DNA of 64,000 nt, taken from the NCBI RefSeq assembly GCF_004341165.1, contig NZ_SLZR01000002.1, positions 310,001 to 374,000 of the forward strand. Direction: 5' to 3'. Origin of the DNA: Reinekea marinisedimentorum (GTDB lineage Bacteria > Pseudomonadota > Gammaproteobacteria > Pseudomonadales > Natronospirillaceae). A program made the translations under genes and the position numbers. Below the pieces are notes generated by a model that worked only from the letters and a program-made list of their open reading frames with translations, was not told the DNA's origin and searched no databases. The first letter of the stretch is position 1; the number at the start of each line of letters is the position of its first letter. Shown here in pieces: positions 35,385 through 43,825 of the stretch.

Positions 35385-36719
35385 TTAAACTCGGCCATCG
35401 AGCATGGCGTAGTACGCCGGCTTCAGCATTTTTTCTTTCATCAGCCATACCGCCCAGGATTCTTCTTTCGGGTCGATAAACGGGAACGAAGGCAGGAATT
35501 TACCGTCAAAGCCAAACTCTGCCAGCATCGCTTTGCCAATGGCGGTAATCAATGGGCAGGATGTATAGCCATCCCAGGCCGCGGTCAGCTCACGCCCTTC
35601 CAGGAATGAAAGAACGTTCTGCTCAACCACCGGCACCTGTTTCTTGACACTGGCTGCGGTTTTTCCGAATGGCACACCGGCGACATCGCCAACGGAGAAG
35701 ACTTCCGGAAAGCGACCATGCTGCAGCGTAAACTTATCGGCTTCCACCCAATTGCCTGCACTGCTACCGGTCTGCCAGACCAGTTCACTTTGCTTGACTG
35801 AATCCGGCGCGCTCATCGGTGGTACTACATGAATAAAATCGAAACTCTGGGTTTCCACACTGCCGTTAGGCAGGGTAAAGCTGGCCTTTTGGGCGGCAGC
35901 ATCAATGCCGGTGAGAACGCGCTCATCTTTGAAATCCATGCCCTGCTCCTGCCAGCGGTTGAGCACAAACTCATTGTAAAATGGCACCGAGAACACCTTG
36001 TTTTTGTACGGCGTATTAAACCGAACATCCATAGAGCTGCGTTTACCGCTGCGCTCAAATCGGTCTAATGAGGTAAAGGCCATTTTCAGTGGCGCACCAG
36101 CGCATTTAATGGGTGTGTTAGCAAGGGTAAAGATGGCCTGCCCCTCGCCTTTGGCAATGTACTGCTCAACCATTTGATTGGTTTTTTCTGCATAGTCCGG
36201 CCCGGCATAGACACTGCCAATGCCGTTCTTACCGATCAGGTCTTTAGACATTCCTTCGATCTGATCGTAATTGAGCTGGCAACCCGTGGCCACGATAAGC
36301 AGATCGTATTCGAGCGTATCACCGCCCTGCAGGCGAACCTTTTTATTGGCTGGGTCAAATGCGTCGGCATCTTTTGCAATCCAGCTGACGTTAGCCGGCA
36401 ACCAGTCTTTGGTCTGCGTAATCACGTTTTTTGGCGACCACAGGCCGGCGGCAATAAGTGTAAAACCGGGCTGGTAAAGGTGAGGGATACGAGCGCCCAC
36501 CAAGGTGATTTTCGCGCCTTCGGCCGAGCGGTTCAGCCTGTTGGCCAGTGAAATACCCGCTGCACCGGCGCCTACAATCAGAATGCGGGCATTCGTGGTT
36601 ATCTTTCGTGCCTGGGCGTACGGCAAAGGCAAGGTGCTGACAGCACCAGCCGCAACCCCTAATTTGAGGAAACTTCTTCTATCAAGCCCTGCTAAAACAT
36701 TCTTATTATTGTTCTGCAT
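35385..36719 (-). CDS. Tat-exported sulfide:quinone-oxidoreductase-like flavoprotein
   Basis: A 444-residue FAD protein. The start at 36719 is chosen because it has a strong AAGGGGG site and directly yields a twin-arginine signal (DRRSFLKLG, then a hydrophobic stretch ending PYAQA). The FAD fold has ILIVGAGAAGISLANRL. SQR-type features are the Cys-containing segments ATGCQLNYDQIEG, TPIKCAGAPLKM and YTSCPLITA. The last two match the segments that carry redox-active Cys in SQR and flavocytochrome c sulfide dehydrogenase. It would oxidise sulfide or a related sulfur compound in the periplasm and pass electrons to quinone or a cytochrome. No cytochrome subunit gene adjoins it. Confidence 0.82.
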   Translation of the reverse strand: MQNNNKNVLAGLDRRSFLKLGVAAGAVSTLPLPYAQARKITTNARILIVGAGAAGISLANRLNRSAEGAKITLVGARIPHLYQPGFTLIAAGLWSPKNVITQTKDWLPANVSWIAKDADAFDPANKKVRLQGGDTLEYDLLIVATGCQLNYDQIEGMSKDLIGKNGIGSVYAGPDYAEKTNQMVEQYIAKGEGQAIFTLANTPIKCAGAPLKMAFTSLDRFERSGKRSSMDVRFNTPYKNKVFSVPFYNEFVLNRWQEQGMDFKDERVLTGIDAAAQKASFTLPNGSVETQSFDFIHVVPPMSAPDSVKQSELVWQTGSSAGNWVEADKFTLQHGRFPEVFSVGDVAGVPFGKTAASVKKQVPVVEQNVLSFLEGRELTAAWDGYTSCPLITAIGKAMLAEFGFDGKFLPSFPFIDPKEESWAVWLMKEKMLKPAYYAMLDGRV

Positions 36720-36984
36720 GGAGGCCCCCTTATGTGATTCACAAACACTGAGTGATTGCCTGAGTGCCACCGGAACCTTACAGCCCGCCGCACCCGCAAA
36801 CATAAGAATAGACTAATTCAGAAAATACTAATATTAAATTAGCCTTATTTACGATTGTTTAAAAAACAAACCAATCAGGTAAATTGTAGACCCTTTTTAG
36901 AAAGTGCAAATTTTACGCAGGAGAGAACACCAAAAGCGTAATATACTGCTTCTACCCTAACCGACTATGCAGAAGGTACTGCTT

Positions 36985-37950
36985 ATGAATGCCCGACTTC
37001 TGGCAATCGCCCTTCCCGTAACCCTCATGATCGGCTGTGTCAGCGCCCCGGTCACGCTGACTGAAAGCGAGTCGCCATACAGCGAATCACTGCAGCGCGA
37101 GGCACAGCAGCAGGCAACCGCCGCACCAGAGCAACTGGCTCTGAAACGAAAGATCGCCGTAGCCCGCCTTTCCAACGAAACCACTTACGGCAAAGGCCTG
37201 TTGACTGAAAACTCAGCCGACAGAACGGTGGAAAAGATCAGCGACATGTTCATTCAGGGGTTAAGCAACTCCGGCAACTATTTGATCTTTGAACGACGCG
37301 ATCTTGAACTGCTGCAGGCAGAATCCGAATTTTCTGGTATCACTCAGGATATTATCGGTGTTGATACCCTGGTCATCGGCTCACTGACCGAATTTGGCCG
37401 GGCAACCACCGGTACCTCCGGTTTCTTATCTTCCACCAAGAAGCAGGAAGCAACGGCCACCATCGACCTGCGTCTGGTTGATGTTGCCAGCGGCCAGATC
37501 ATCCACTCCATCACCGGAACTGGCACATCTTCGACCGAAACCAAAAGCACCATGGGCTTTGGCTCCGTTGCCGCGTACGACGGCTCTATAAACGATCGCG
37601 CTATTGGCGCTGCGGTCAATGCCGTCGTTGGCAAGCTGGATGAATTCATGCTGCAGAAGCCCTGGTCGGCAGATGTTCTCGCCATTGAAGATGGCCTGGT
37701 ATACATCAGCGGCGGTAAATCGCAGGGTGTTCACCAGGGGCTGAAGCTTGGCATCTACACTAAAGGTCAAAAGGTGAAGTCTGAAACCACCGGGGCCGTC
37801 ATCACCCTGCCCGGTAAAAAAATCGCCACTGTAGAGGTGGTCGCCCTGTTTGGCGATACCGAACTGGAGGAAGGCTCTACGGCACAAATTATCAGCGGTA
37901 GTTTAACTGGCCAGAACACGGCCGACCTGCTGGCAAGAGAGGAGAAATAA
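36985..37950 (+). CDS. CsgG-family outer-membrane lipoprotein
   Basis: A 321-residue lipoprotein. The start at 36985 has GAAGG eight bases upstream and gives the lipobox LMIGC near residue 18. The body has CsgG features: KIAVARLSNET, DMFIQGLSNSGNYLIFERRDLE and TLVIGSLTEF, followed by ATIDLRLVDVASGQII. CsgG proteins form secretion pores or periplasmic assemblies in the outer membrane. No curli subunits (CsgA, B, E, F) are in the window. It is the first of four tightly packed lipoprotein genes with a one-base gap and four-base overlaps, so it belongs to a GNA1162-type operon. Confidence 0.88.
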   Translation: MNARLLAIALPVTLMIGCVSAPVTLTESESPYSESLQREAQQQATAAPEQLALKRKIAVARLSNETTYGKGLLTENSADRTVEKISDMFIQGLSNSGNYLIFERRDLELLQAESEFSGITQDIIGVDTLVIGSLTEFGRATTGTSGFLSSTKKQEATATIDLRLVDVASGQIIHSITGTGTSSTETKSTMGFGSVAAYDGSINDRAIGAAVNAVVGKLDEFMLQKPWSADVLAIEDGLVYISGGKSQGVHQGLKLGIYTKGQKVKSETTGAVITLPGKKIATVEVVALFGDTELEEGSTAQIISGSLTGQNTADLLAREEK

Positions 37951-37951
37951 C

Positions 37952-38272
37952 ATGCGTACCCTACTCGCCCTACTCGTATCTTTTTTCATCACCGCTTGCA
38001 CGGTGAATGGCCCGGTGACCACCCAAAGCACTGTTGATGACCGGCCATCGGTCACCTTCGATGTAGGTGGCTATAACCCGGTTAAAACAGAACTGCTGGT
38101 CGATAACTTCAGCTATGGCGCTATTTCAAAATACCTCAGCACCCAATCTGCACTGAAGTTGCTGCCCGGTCATCATCTGATAGAGGTGTATTATCAGGAT
38201 CGGCTGGTGTATTCGAAAAAGCACTATTTTGCAGAATCAACACTCTCAGTCATAAAGGTCTATGAGCAATGA
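37952..38272 (+). CDS. Small lipoprotein of the CsgG/DUF799 operon
   Basis: A 106-residue lipoprotein (lipobox FFITAC) whose start follows the csgG-like stop by one base, with a GGAGAAA ribosome site inside that gene. The mature part is a small beta domain (LLPGHHLIEVYYQDRLVYSKKHYF) of the type that resembles PEGA-like or YcfL-like folds. No activity is known. Four-base overlap with the next gene. Confidence 0.75.
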   Translation: MRTLLALLVSFFITACTVNGPVTTQSTVDDRPSVTFDVGGYNPVKTELLVDNFSYGAISKYLSTQSALKLLPGHHLIEVYYQDRLVYSKKHYFAESTLSVIKVYEQ

Positions 38273-38610
38273 GAAACACCCTGCTGATTGCAGCCAGCTG
38301 CCTGATTATTTCTTCCTGCGCATCGACGCGCCTGTACAACTGGGGCAGCTACGAACAAGACCTGTTCAACTATTATGAACGGCCGGAAACTCAGGAAGTG
38401 TTAATCGCAGAGCTGGAAGAAAATCTGCAAAAGCAGGCGCAGCAAGGCAATAAACCGGCACCGGGCTTGTATGCCGAGCTGGCAACACTCTATCTGGAAA
38501 AAAACGACACCGGCACTGCGATCAGTTATTACCGTAAGGAATACGATGCCTGGCCAGAAAGCCGGCCACTGATGCAGAAGCTGATTAAAAATCTGGAGGC
38601 CGATCAGTGA
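38269..38610 (+). CDS. DUF4810-type lipoprotein
   Basis: A 113-residue lipoprotein (lipobox IISSC). It starts with the family's RLYNWGSYEQDLFNYYERPE block and continues as a short TPR-like helical region (LYAELATLYLEKNDTGTAIS). It is typically encoded between CsgG-like and DUF799 genes, as here. Function unknown; a scaffold for the outer-membrane complex is a reasonable inference. It overlaps both neighbours by four bases. Confidence 0.82.
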   Translation: MRNTLLIAASCLIISSCASTRLYNWGSYEQDLFNYYERPETQEVLIAELEENLQKQAQQGNKPAPGLYAELATLYLEKNDTGTAISYYRKEYDAWPESRPLMQKLIKNLEADQ

Positions 38611-39272
38611 AGAATTTCATGACATTAATACTCTGCACGATTGCTTTTGCCGGCTGTGCCAACAACAGTGTCAAAGACGACCCTCTCGCCTCATTTCACG
38701 CCAGCAAACCGGCTTCCATTCTGGTTTTACCGGTGGTGAATAAATCGGTGGATGTGATGGCTGGCTCTTCAGTGCTGACCACGCTGCCACAACTGCTGGG
38801 CGAGCGCGGCTACTATGTGTTCCCGGTGCACACGGTAAAAACCCTGCTGGAAATGGAAGGCCTATACGAAGCGCAGCGGGTTCATGAACAACCGGTAGAG
38901 ACCCTCGCCAGCCTGTTCGGTGCCGATGCCATTCTCTACGTCACGGTGCACTCGTGGACCTCGAAATACGTACTTATTCAAACCACCACCGAGGTAGACC
39001 TGGAATACATCATCACCAACCGTGTTGGGGAACCACTCTACCAGCGCCGGCAAAAGCTGCGCTACACGCCGGATTCCGGTCAGAGCAACAGCCTGCTGGA
39101 TCAGCTGATCGTTTCGGCCATTTCCGCTGCGGTGGAGCGGGCAGACCCGCAATACATTCCGCTGACGCGAGAGGCAAATGCACGCGCCTTCATCACCACC
39201 AGCAACCCGCTGCCGCCGGGGCCTTACAGCTTAAGCTACGAAAAATACTACGCGACACCCAAGGCTGATTAA
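38607..39272 (+). CDS. DUF799 / GNA1162-family lipoprotein
   Basis: A 221-residue lipoprotein (lipobox FAGC). It has the DUF799 pattern: PASILVLPVVNKSVDV, LPQLLGERGYYVFPVHTVK and LFGADAILYVTVHSW. The related Neisseria protein GNA1162 has a TolB-N-terminal-like fold, suggesting an envelope assembly or transport role. It is the last gene of the operon and ends three bases from the stop of the convergent methyltransferase gene. Confidence 0.85.
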   Translation: MKNFMTLILCTIAFAGCANNSVKDDPLASFHASKPASILVLPVVNKSVDVMAGSSVLTTLPQLLGERGYYVFPVHTVKTLLEMEGLYEAQRVHEQPVETLASLFGADAILYVTVHSWTSKYVLIQTTTEVDLEYIITNRVGEPLYQRRQKLRYTPDSGQSNSLLDQLIVSAISAAVERADPQYIPLTREANARAFITTSNPLPPGPYSLSYEKYYATPKAD

Positions 39273-39275
39273 GCC

Positions 39276-39749
39276 TTACAGCCAGCGCCGAACCTTTGCT
39301 TTGTATTCCAGGTAAGGCGCGCCTAACTCTATTTCCATCTTTTCTTCCTCGTAGGGAAGAAACATCTGATTTATAACCGCGAAGTAAAATACGGCTGAAC
39401 CAAAGGCCAGCACATTGCCCAGAATCACCGAAAGCCCTAATAAGAAGATCAGCTTCCCCAGATAGATCGGGTTTCTGGAAAACCGGTAGTGGCCACTGCT
39501 GACAACACTACTGGAGCGATCAAAATGGAAGGTCGTTTTTTCCCTGTACAAATGCAGTACGGAAAACAACATTAAATAACAGCCAACAGCCAATGCCGCG
39601 ATGCCAACGACATCCGACGTGGTACCGGTTAACAGATTCAACTGCGGCAGCTGCCAATAACAGCCAAAAGCAAACCCAATAGCGATAACAAAATAGACCG
39701 GCGGAATCAGAAACACCTTTCGCTTATAACGCTGCACATTCAGACTCAT
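39276..39749 (-). CDS. ICMT/PEMT-type membrane methyltransferase-like protein
   Basis: A 157-residue protein with about four membrane helices. The C-terminal half carries the signature SGHYRFSRNPIYLGKLIFLLG and the final EEEKMEIELGAPYLEYKAKVRRWL (quoted in part). These are typical of isoprenylcysteine carboxyl methyltransferase-like enzymes that use S-adenosylmethionine on lipids or small molecules. The substrate in bacteria is usually unknown. It is followed 21 bases upstream by the phosphodiesterase gene in the same direction, so they may share a transcript. Confidence 0.8.
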   Translation of the reverse strand: MSLNVQRYKRKVFLIPPVYFVIAIGFAFGCYWQLPQLNLLTGTTSDVVGIAALAVGCYLMLFSVLHLYREKTTFHFDRSSSVVSSGHYRFSRNPIYLGKLIFLLGLSVILGNVLAFGSAVFYFAVINQMFLPYEEEKMEIELGAPYLEYKAKVRRWL

Positions 39750-39770
39750 GTTAGCCCCTCAAGCCTGCGA

Positions 39771-40319
39771 TTAAGTTAGAGCACACTCTTTTAGTACATC
39801 GTGATTGTTTAAATCCAATACCGTTAAACGGTCTTGCTCCAGCAAGCCATAACTGGCCGCCCACCCCTGCCGCGGAATAGAAACGGACCCCGGATTAAAC
39901 AAAAACAGTTCACCCTGCTGCTCAGCCACCGGCACATGCGTGTGCCCACTCACAAAAATACTGCCGGCAGGCAACACAGGTGGGGTTTCTACAGTATAGG
40001 TATGGCCATGACACAAAAATACCCGACGGCGACCGATGAACAGTTGGTTATGCTCACCAAGCACCGGAAAGCTAATCAACGCCTGATCAACCTCACTGTC
40101 GCAGTTACCCCGCACGGAAATGATCTTTTCCGCGTAGCGGTTTAACAGCTCTGCAACCGCCATCGGGTTATAGGCTTCGGGCAAGGCATTGCGCGGGCCG
40201 TGGTTGAGCAGATCACCCAGCAACAATATTTGACTGGCACCGGAACGTTCAAAGGCAGCAAGCGCCAGTTGCAGTGCATTGAGATCGCCGTGAATATCCG
40301 AACAGACAAAAAATTTCAT
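39771..40319 (-). CDS. yfcE: YfcE-like metallophosphodiesterase
   Basis: A 182-residue calcineurin-like phosphoesterase with the full metal-binding set: DIHGD near residue 8, LLGDLLNHGPRN near 33, RGNCDSEV near 71, FLCHGHTYT near 101 and SGHTHVPV near 123. The E. coli relative YfcE is a Mn2+-dependent phosphodiesterase with an unclear physiological substrate. The fit to that family, including the length, is close. Confidence 0.9.
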   Translation of the reverse strand: MKFFVCSDIHGDLNALQLALAAFERSGASQILLLGDLLNHGPRNALPEAYNPMAVAELLNRYAEKIISVRGNCDSEVDQALISFPVLGEHNQLFIGRRRVFLCHGHTYTVETPPVLPAGSIFVSGHTHVPVAEQQGELFLFNPGSVSIPRQGWAASYGLLEQDRLTVLDLNNHDVLKECALT

Positions 40320-40342
40320 GGGCCGCTCCCTTGGGTAACAAT

Positions 40343-40367
40343 AAAAAAGCCGACTGTAAGCCGGCTT
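40343..40367 (-). terminator. Terminator of the PL7 gene at 40396-41388
   Basis: AAGCCG (40347-40352) pairs with CGGCTT (40362-40367); on the minus strand the stem is followed by TTTTTTAT. Confidence 0.8.
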
Positions 40368-40395
40368 CTTCAGGTTTGCAATTCACAGCAGGGTA

Positions 40396-41388
40396 TCAGT
40401 CATCGTAGCCGATGTGGCTGTTTTCCAGTGCGTAGAAGGTTGCCTGCACATAGTCGGTGTCATCGCCTGATTTATTCTGGTTGTAAACGCCGGCTTTGAA
40501 GTACATGTACTGATCCGGGTCGTCGTAACCACTGTTGCTCATATCCACAATCTGCTCAACGTATTCCTTGCCATCGCGCATAATGACCACGCGCAGCTGG
40601 TCGCCATTGACCATAATCTCGTAGCTGAACACCTCGTCCAGCGCGATACCGTCACTCGGGTTGCTGGCCGAATCACTGCGCGAGCCAATCAGCTCAAACC
40701 ATTTGTCGTTGCCGTCCAGCACTTCATGCGCAATATAGATTGAACCCTTGGCATTACCCGGCAGCTTGCGGTAATACAGGCGAACCGGTTCGTCATCGTT
40801 GGCGTGGATCTGGCCAATAATCACCCGGCCTTTCTGATAAGACTCACCGGTTGTGGTCACGTGGTTCACTGCCAGCGTTGCGCGCAGAATACCGTTCACA
40901 CCACCGGCACTGGCCTGCGATGAGGAATTGCCAAATACCCAGTTATTCTTACCGACGCCCTTGGTGCTGTAACTGGTATTGCCGCGGCGCAGCATTTCGC
41001 GCAGCTCAGAGCGGGCATAGCTGCTGCCAGAGGTAGTTACGCTGGAAATGGGGGAAACAAACACCATGCCGCCATCGGTTCCGGTGTAAAAATACTCGCT
41101 GTGCTCATAGCCACTCGCCAGCTCTGATTCTTTAACGGTATCTACTTTACCGTCGCCATCTTCATCAACCGGTAAGGTAATGTACCAGTCAATCAGCTCA
41201 AAATTGCTGCCCGGGGCCGCGCCGGCATCGAGATTGCCAACCTCCAGTGCCACTGGCTCGCAGTAGTTGCTGCTGCTTTTATCAAAGCTGCAACCGTAAG
41301 TCGTAACCTCGTACACCCTATCGGCTGACGTTGCCAGGCAACTGCTCAAAACAGCAAACAGCACGACAGAAAAAGGAAAACGGCCCAT
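40396..41388 (-). CDS. PL7-type alginate lyase-like protein, exported
   Basis: A 330-residue exported protein (signal peptide with SSCLATSA; the Cys could be a lipobox). The mature part is a beta-jelly-roll of polysaccharide lyase family 7. The three catalytic blocks are present: ARSELREMLRRG near residue 125, VIIGQIHAND near 190, and YMYFKAGVYNQN near 305. The family cleaves alginate by beta-elimination using Gln, His and Tyr. A DEDGDGKVD loop may bind calcium. It is close in sequence and length to the catalytic part of the protein at 45201-46640. Its upstream region holds a 17-base palindrome. Confidence 0.9.
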   Translation of the reverse strand: MGRFPFSVVLFAVLSSCLATSADRVYEVTTYGCSFDKSSSNYCEPVALEVGNLDAGAAPGSNFELIDWYITLPVDEDGDGKVDTVKESELASGYEHSEYFYTGTDGGMVFVSPISSVTTSGSSYARSELREMLRRGNTSYSTKGVGKNNWVFGNSSSQASAGGVNGILRATLAVNHVTTTGESYQKGRVIIGQIHANDDEPVRLYYRKLPGNAKGSIYIAHEVLDGNDKWFELIGSRSDSASNPSDGIALDEVFSYEIMVNGDQLRVVIMRDGKEYVEQIVDMSNSGYDDPDQYMYFKAGVYNQNKSGDDTDYVQATFYALENSHIGYDD

Positions 41389-41441
41389 TTAAACCTCTCT
41401 TGTTGTTGGTTGTGGAAGGAATGCATAGCCTGAGGATTCTA

Positions 41442-41458
41442 TATTTGTCATACAAATA
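41442..41458. promoter_or_regulatory. Palindromic operator candidate in the PL7/phoX divergent region
   Basis: TATTTGT-CAT-ACAAATA, a perfect inverted repeat with 7-base arms, 54 bases upstream of the PL7 start. The form TTGT-N3-ACAA resembles GntR-family operator half-sites, so a regulator that responds to alginate products would be a sensible guess. No GntR gene is in the window. Confidence 0.45.
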
Positions 41459-41640
41459 ACAGAAGCATTAATGATCATTAACATGAACTAAGTTTAAAAT
41501 TTGCGACAAATCCTTGGATAGCAGCCAATCCTACGACTAATGGACCAAGCCAGCATTCACTGAAGTGTCATTTTTTCAGATCAGTATCCGTGGCCGATTA
41601 ATTAAAAGTTGTTGCAAGCAACATTACACGGGAGAGAGAC

Positions 41641-43506
41641 ATGGAAAACGACGCTCACAAGTCCGTCGCGTTTGACGAACTGATCAACAAAACTATTTCA
41701 CGCCGCAACATTCTGAAATCTGGCGGTGCTATTGGCGCCACCGGCTTCCTGGGCGGGGTTTCCCCCCTGGTCGGCGCGGTTACTCAGGCCACCAGCCTGA
41801 TGAGCTTTAAGCAGGTTGCCGCCAACGCTATGGACACCATTACCCTGCCGGAGGGTTATACCCACGACGTTCTGGTTGCCTGGGGCGACCCGATTGTTAA
41901 GGGCGGTGCCAAGTTCTCCACCACCAACACAGCCGCTGAACAGGTTACCCAGTATGGTGACAACACCGACGGCATGAGCCTGTTCCACCTGACGGACGCC
42001 AACGGTTCGCTGGATGAAAGCCGTGGCGTTATCGCTGCCAACAGCGAGTACATCAACAAGAAGTTCATGCACACCCACAAGGGTGAAGCGATGACCGCAG
42101 ACGATGTTAAGAAAGAAATTGCCGCTCACGGTGTTAACGTTTTTGAAGTTGAACGCAACAAAAAAAATGAATGGAAAGTCGTTCAGAACGGCAAACTCAA
42201 CCGTCGCCTGCACGGCGATGCTAATGACTTTGTCATGACCGGTCCGGCAACCGGCCATAACCTGCTGAAAACAGCCGCCGACCCAAGCGGCCAGATGATT
42301 CGTGGCACCTTCAACAACTGCGGCAACGGCCAAACCCCCTGGGGCACTTACTTAACCTGTGAAGAAAACTTCAACGGTTACTTTGGTGCACCGGAAGGCA
42401 CGCAAATGACCGCCGAGCAGAAAGCCTACGGCCTTTCAGAAACCGGTTTTGACTACAACTGGTGGCAGGAAGAAGAGCGCTTCAACCTGGCGAAAAACCC
42501 GAACGAAGCCAACCGCTTTGGCTGGATTGTAGAAATTGACCCATTCGATCCAAGCTCTAAGGCACTGAAACGCTCTGCAATGGGCCGCTTCAAACATGAA
42601 AACGCAGCCCTGGCGCTGGCAGCAGATGGCCGCGCCGTGGTGTACATGGGCGACGACGAACGCGGCGAGTTCATCTACAAGTTTGTATCGCATAAAAAAT
42701 ACGTTGAAGGCGACCGCGCGCACAACATGACGCTGCTGGAAGACGGCACACTCTACGCCGCAAAATTCAACGAAGATGGTTCCGGTAAGTGGCTTGAACT
42801 GACCTACGGCCAGAACGGCTTAACCAAGGCGAACGGCTTTGAGGATCAGGCCTACATTATGGTGTATGCACGCATTGCCGCCCGCTTTGTGGGTGCCACC
42901 ACCATGGATCGCCCGGAATGGGTTGCCTGCCACCCATCCTCACCGATGGTGTTCTGCACACTGACCAACAACAAATACCGTGGCGAGAAAGACGATCAGC
43001 CAATCGACGCTGCCAACCCGCGCGCACAGAATCCGTTCGGCCACATCATTCGCTGGGTACCGGAAAACCGTAACCACACATCCAGCAAATTTGGTTGGGA
43101 TATCTACGCGATGGCAGGTAACCCGAACACCCAAACCGGTGCCATGGCCGGCAGCGCAAACGTCAATGCCGACAACATGTTCAACTCTCCGGACGGCCTG
43201 GCATTTGATATGGATGGTCGCCTGTGGATTCAAACCGATGGCAACTATTCCAACGAAGGCATCTTCGCTGGCCAGGGCAACAACCAGATGCTGTGCGCCG
43301 ACCCTGTAACCGGTCACATACGCCGTTTCATGGTAGGTCCGAAGAGTTGCGAAGTCACCGGCATTACCTTCTCGAACGATCAGCGCACTCTGTTTGTTGG
43401 TATTCAGCACCCGGGCGAAGCCTGGCCAAATGCAGAAAAAGACGGTGTGCCCCGCTCAGCCATTATCGCGATCCGTAAAGAAGACGGCGGTATTATTGGC
43501 AGCTAA
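41641..43506 (+). CDS. phoX: PhoX-type alkaline phosphatase, Tat-exported
   Basis: A 621-residue protein with a twin-arginine signal (SRRNILKSGG, then a glycine-rich hydrophobic stretch to about residue 50). The body is the PhoX (DUF839) beta-propeller with GTYLTCEENFNGYFG near residue 238, NRFGWIVEIDPFDP near 290, FKHENAALALAADGRAVVYM near 318, RPEWVACHP near 424 and FNSPDGLAFDMDGRLWIQTDG (quoted from about 514). PhoX enzymes release phosphate from organic esters with calcium and iron cofactors in the periplasm or outside the cell. It has a ribosome site GGGAGAG and its own terminator. A Pho box was looked for without a clear hit. Confidence 0.92.
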   Translation: MENDAHKSVAFDELINKTISRRNILKSGGAIGATGFLGGVSPLVGAVTQATSLMSFKQVAANAMDTITLPEGYTHDVLVAWGDPIVKGGAKFSTTNTAAEQVTQYGDNTDGMSLFHLTDANGSLDESRGVIAANSEYINKKFMHTHKGEAMTADDVKKEIAAHGVNVFEVERNKKNEWKVVQNGKLNRRLHGDANDFVMTGPATGHNLLKTAADPSGQMIRGTFNNCGNGQTPWGTYLTCEENFNGYFGAPEGTQMTAEQKAYGLSETGFDYNWWQEEERFNLAKNPNEANRFGWIVEIDPFDPSSKALKRSAMGRFKHENAALALAADGRAVVYMGDDERGEFIYKFVSHKKYVEGDRAHNMTLLEDGTLYAAKFNEDGSGKWLELTYGQNGLTKANGFEDQAYIMVYARIAARFVGATTMDRPEWVACHPSSPMVFCTLTNNKYRGEKDDQPIDAANPRAQNPFGHIIRWVPENRNHTSSKFGWDIYAMAGNPNTQTGAMAGSANVNADNMFNSPDGLAFDMDGRLWIQTDGNYSNEGIFAGQGNNQMLCADPVTGHIRRFMVGPKSCEVTGITFSNDQRTLFVGIQHPGEAWPNAEKDGVPRSAIIAIRKEDGGIIGS

Positions 43507-43543
43507 TAAGACGCTTTAAAGGAATAAAAAAAAGCAGGGATGC

Positions 43544-43577
43544 AAGGCCACTTATTCAAAAGTAAGCGGCCTTTTTT
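43544..43577 (+). terminator. Rho-independent terminator of phoX
   Basis: AAGGCC-A-CTTA and TAAG-C-GGCCTT form a long stem with a short loop, followed by six T. Confidence 0.85.
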
Positions 43578-43825
43578 ATGCATTAAAACTCAAAAAAAAA
43601 ATCAGCGATAACCCGGCAGCTGCACAAAAACTGCAAACTCTCCAGAATGAATAGCCTGTTTATTTTAGTTGAGCCTTGGGTCCAGTTTTAATAGCATGCT
43701 CTGCAGATTGAATGCAGAGACGCTTAACTATTAAAAACCAAGCAGCAGCGAGAACTCCGACAACAGTCTCTGAAGATGTCGTTCAATTGAGTATCAAAAT
43801 CACTTAAACACAAGGTCTGTACTTA

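Noticed and set aside
41389-41640. Possible Pho box upstream of phoX (TGTCAT segments near 41446 and 41571).
   Set aside because: The second half-sites and the 11-base spacing of a PhoB box do not fit; the clearer feature is the palindrome reported separately.
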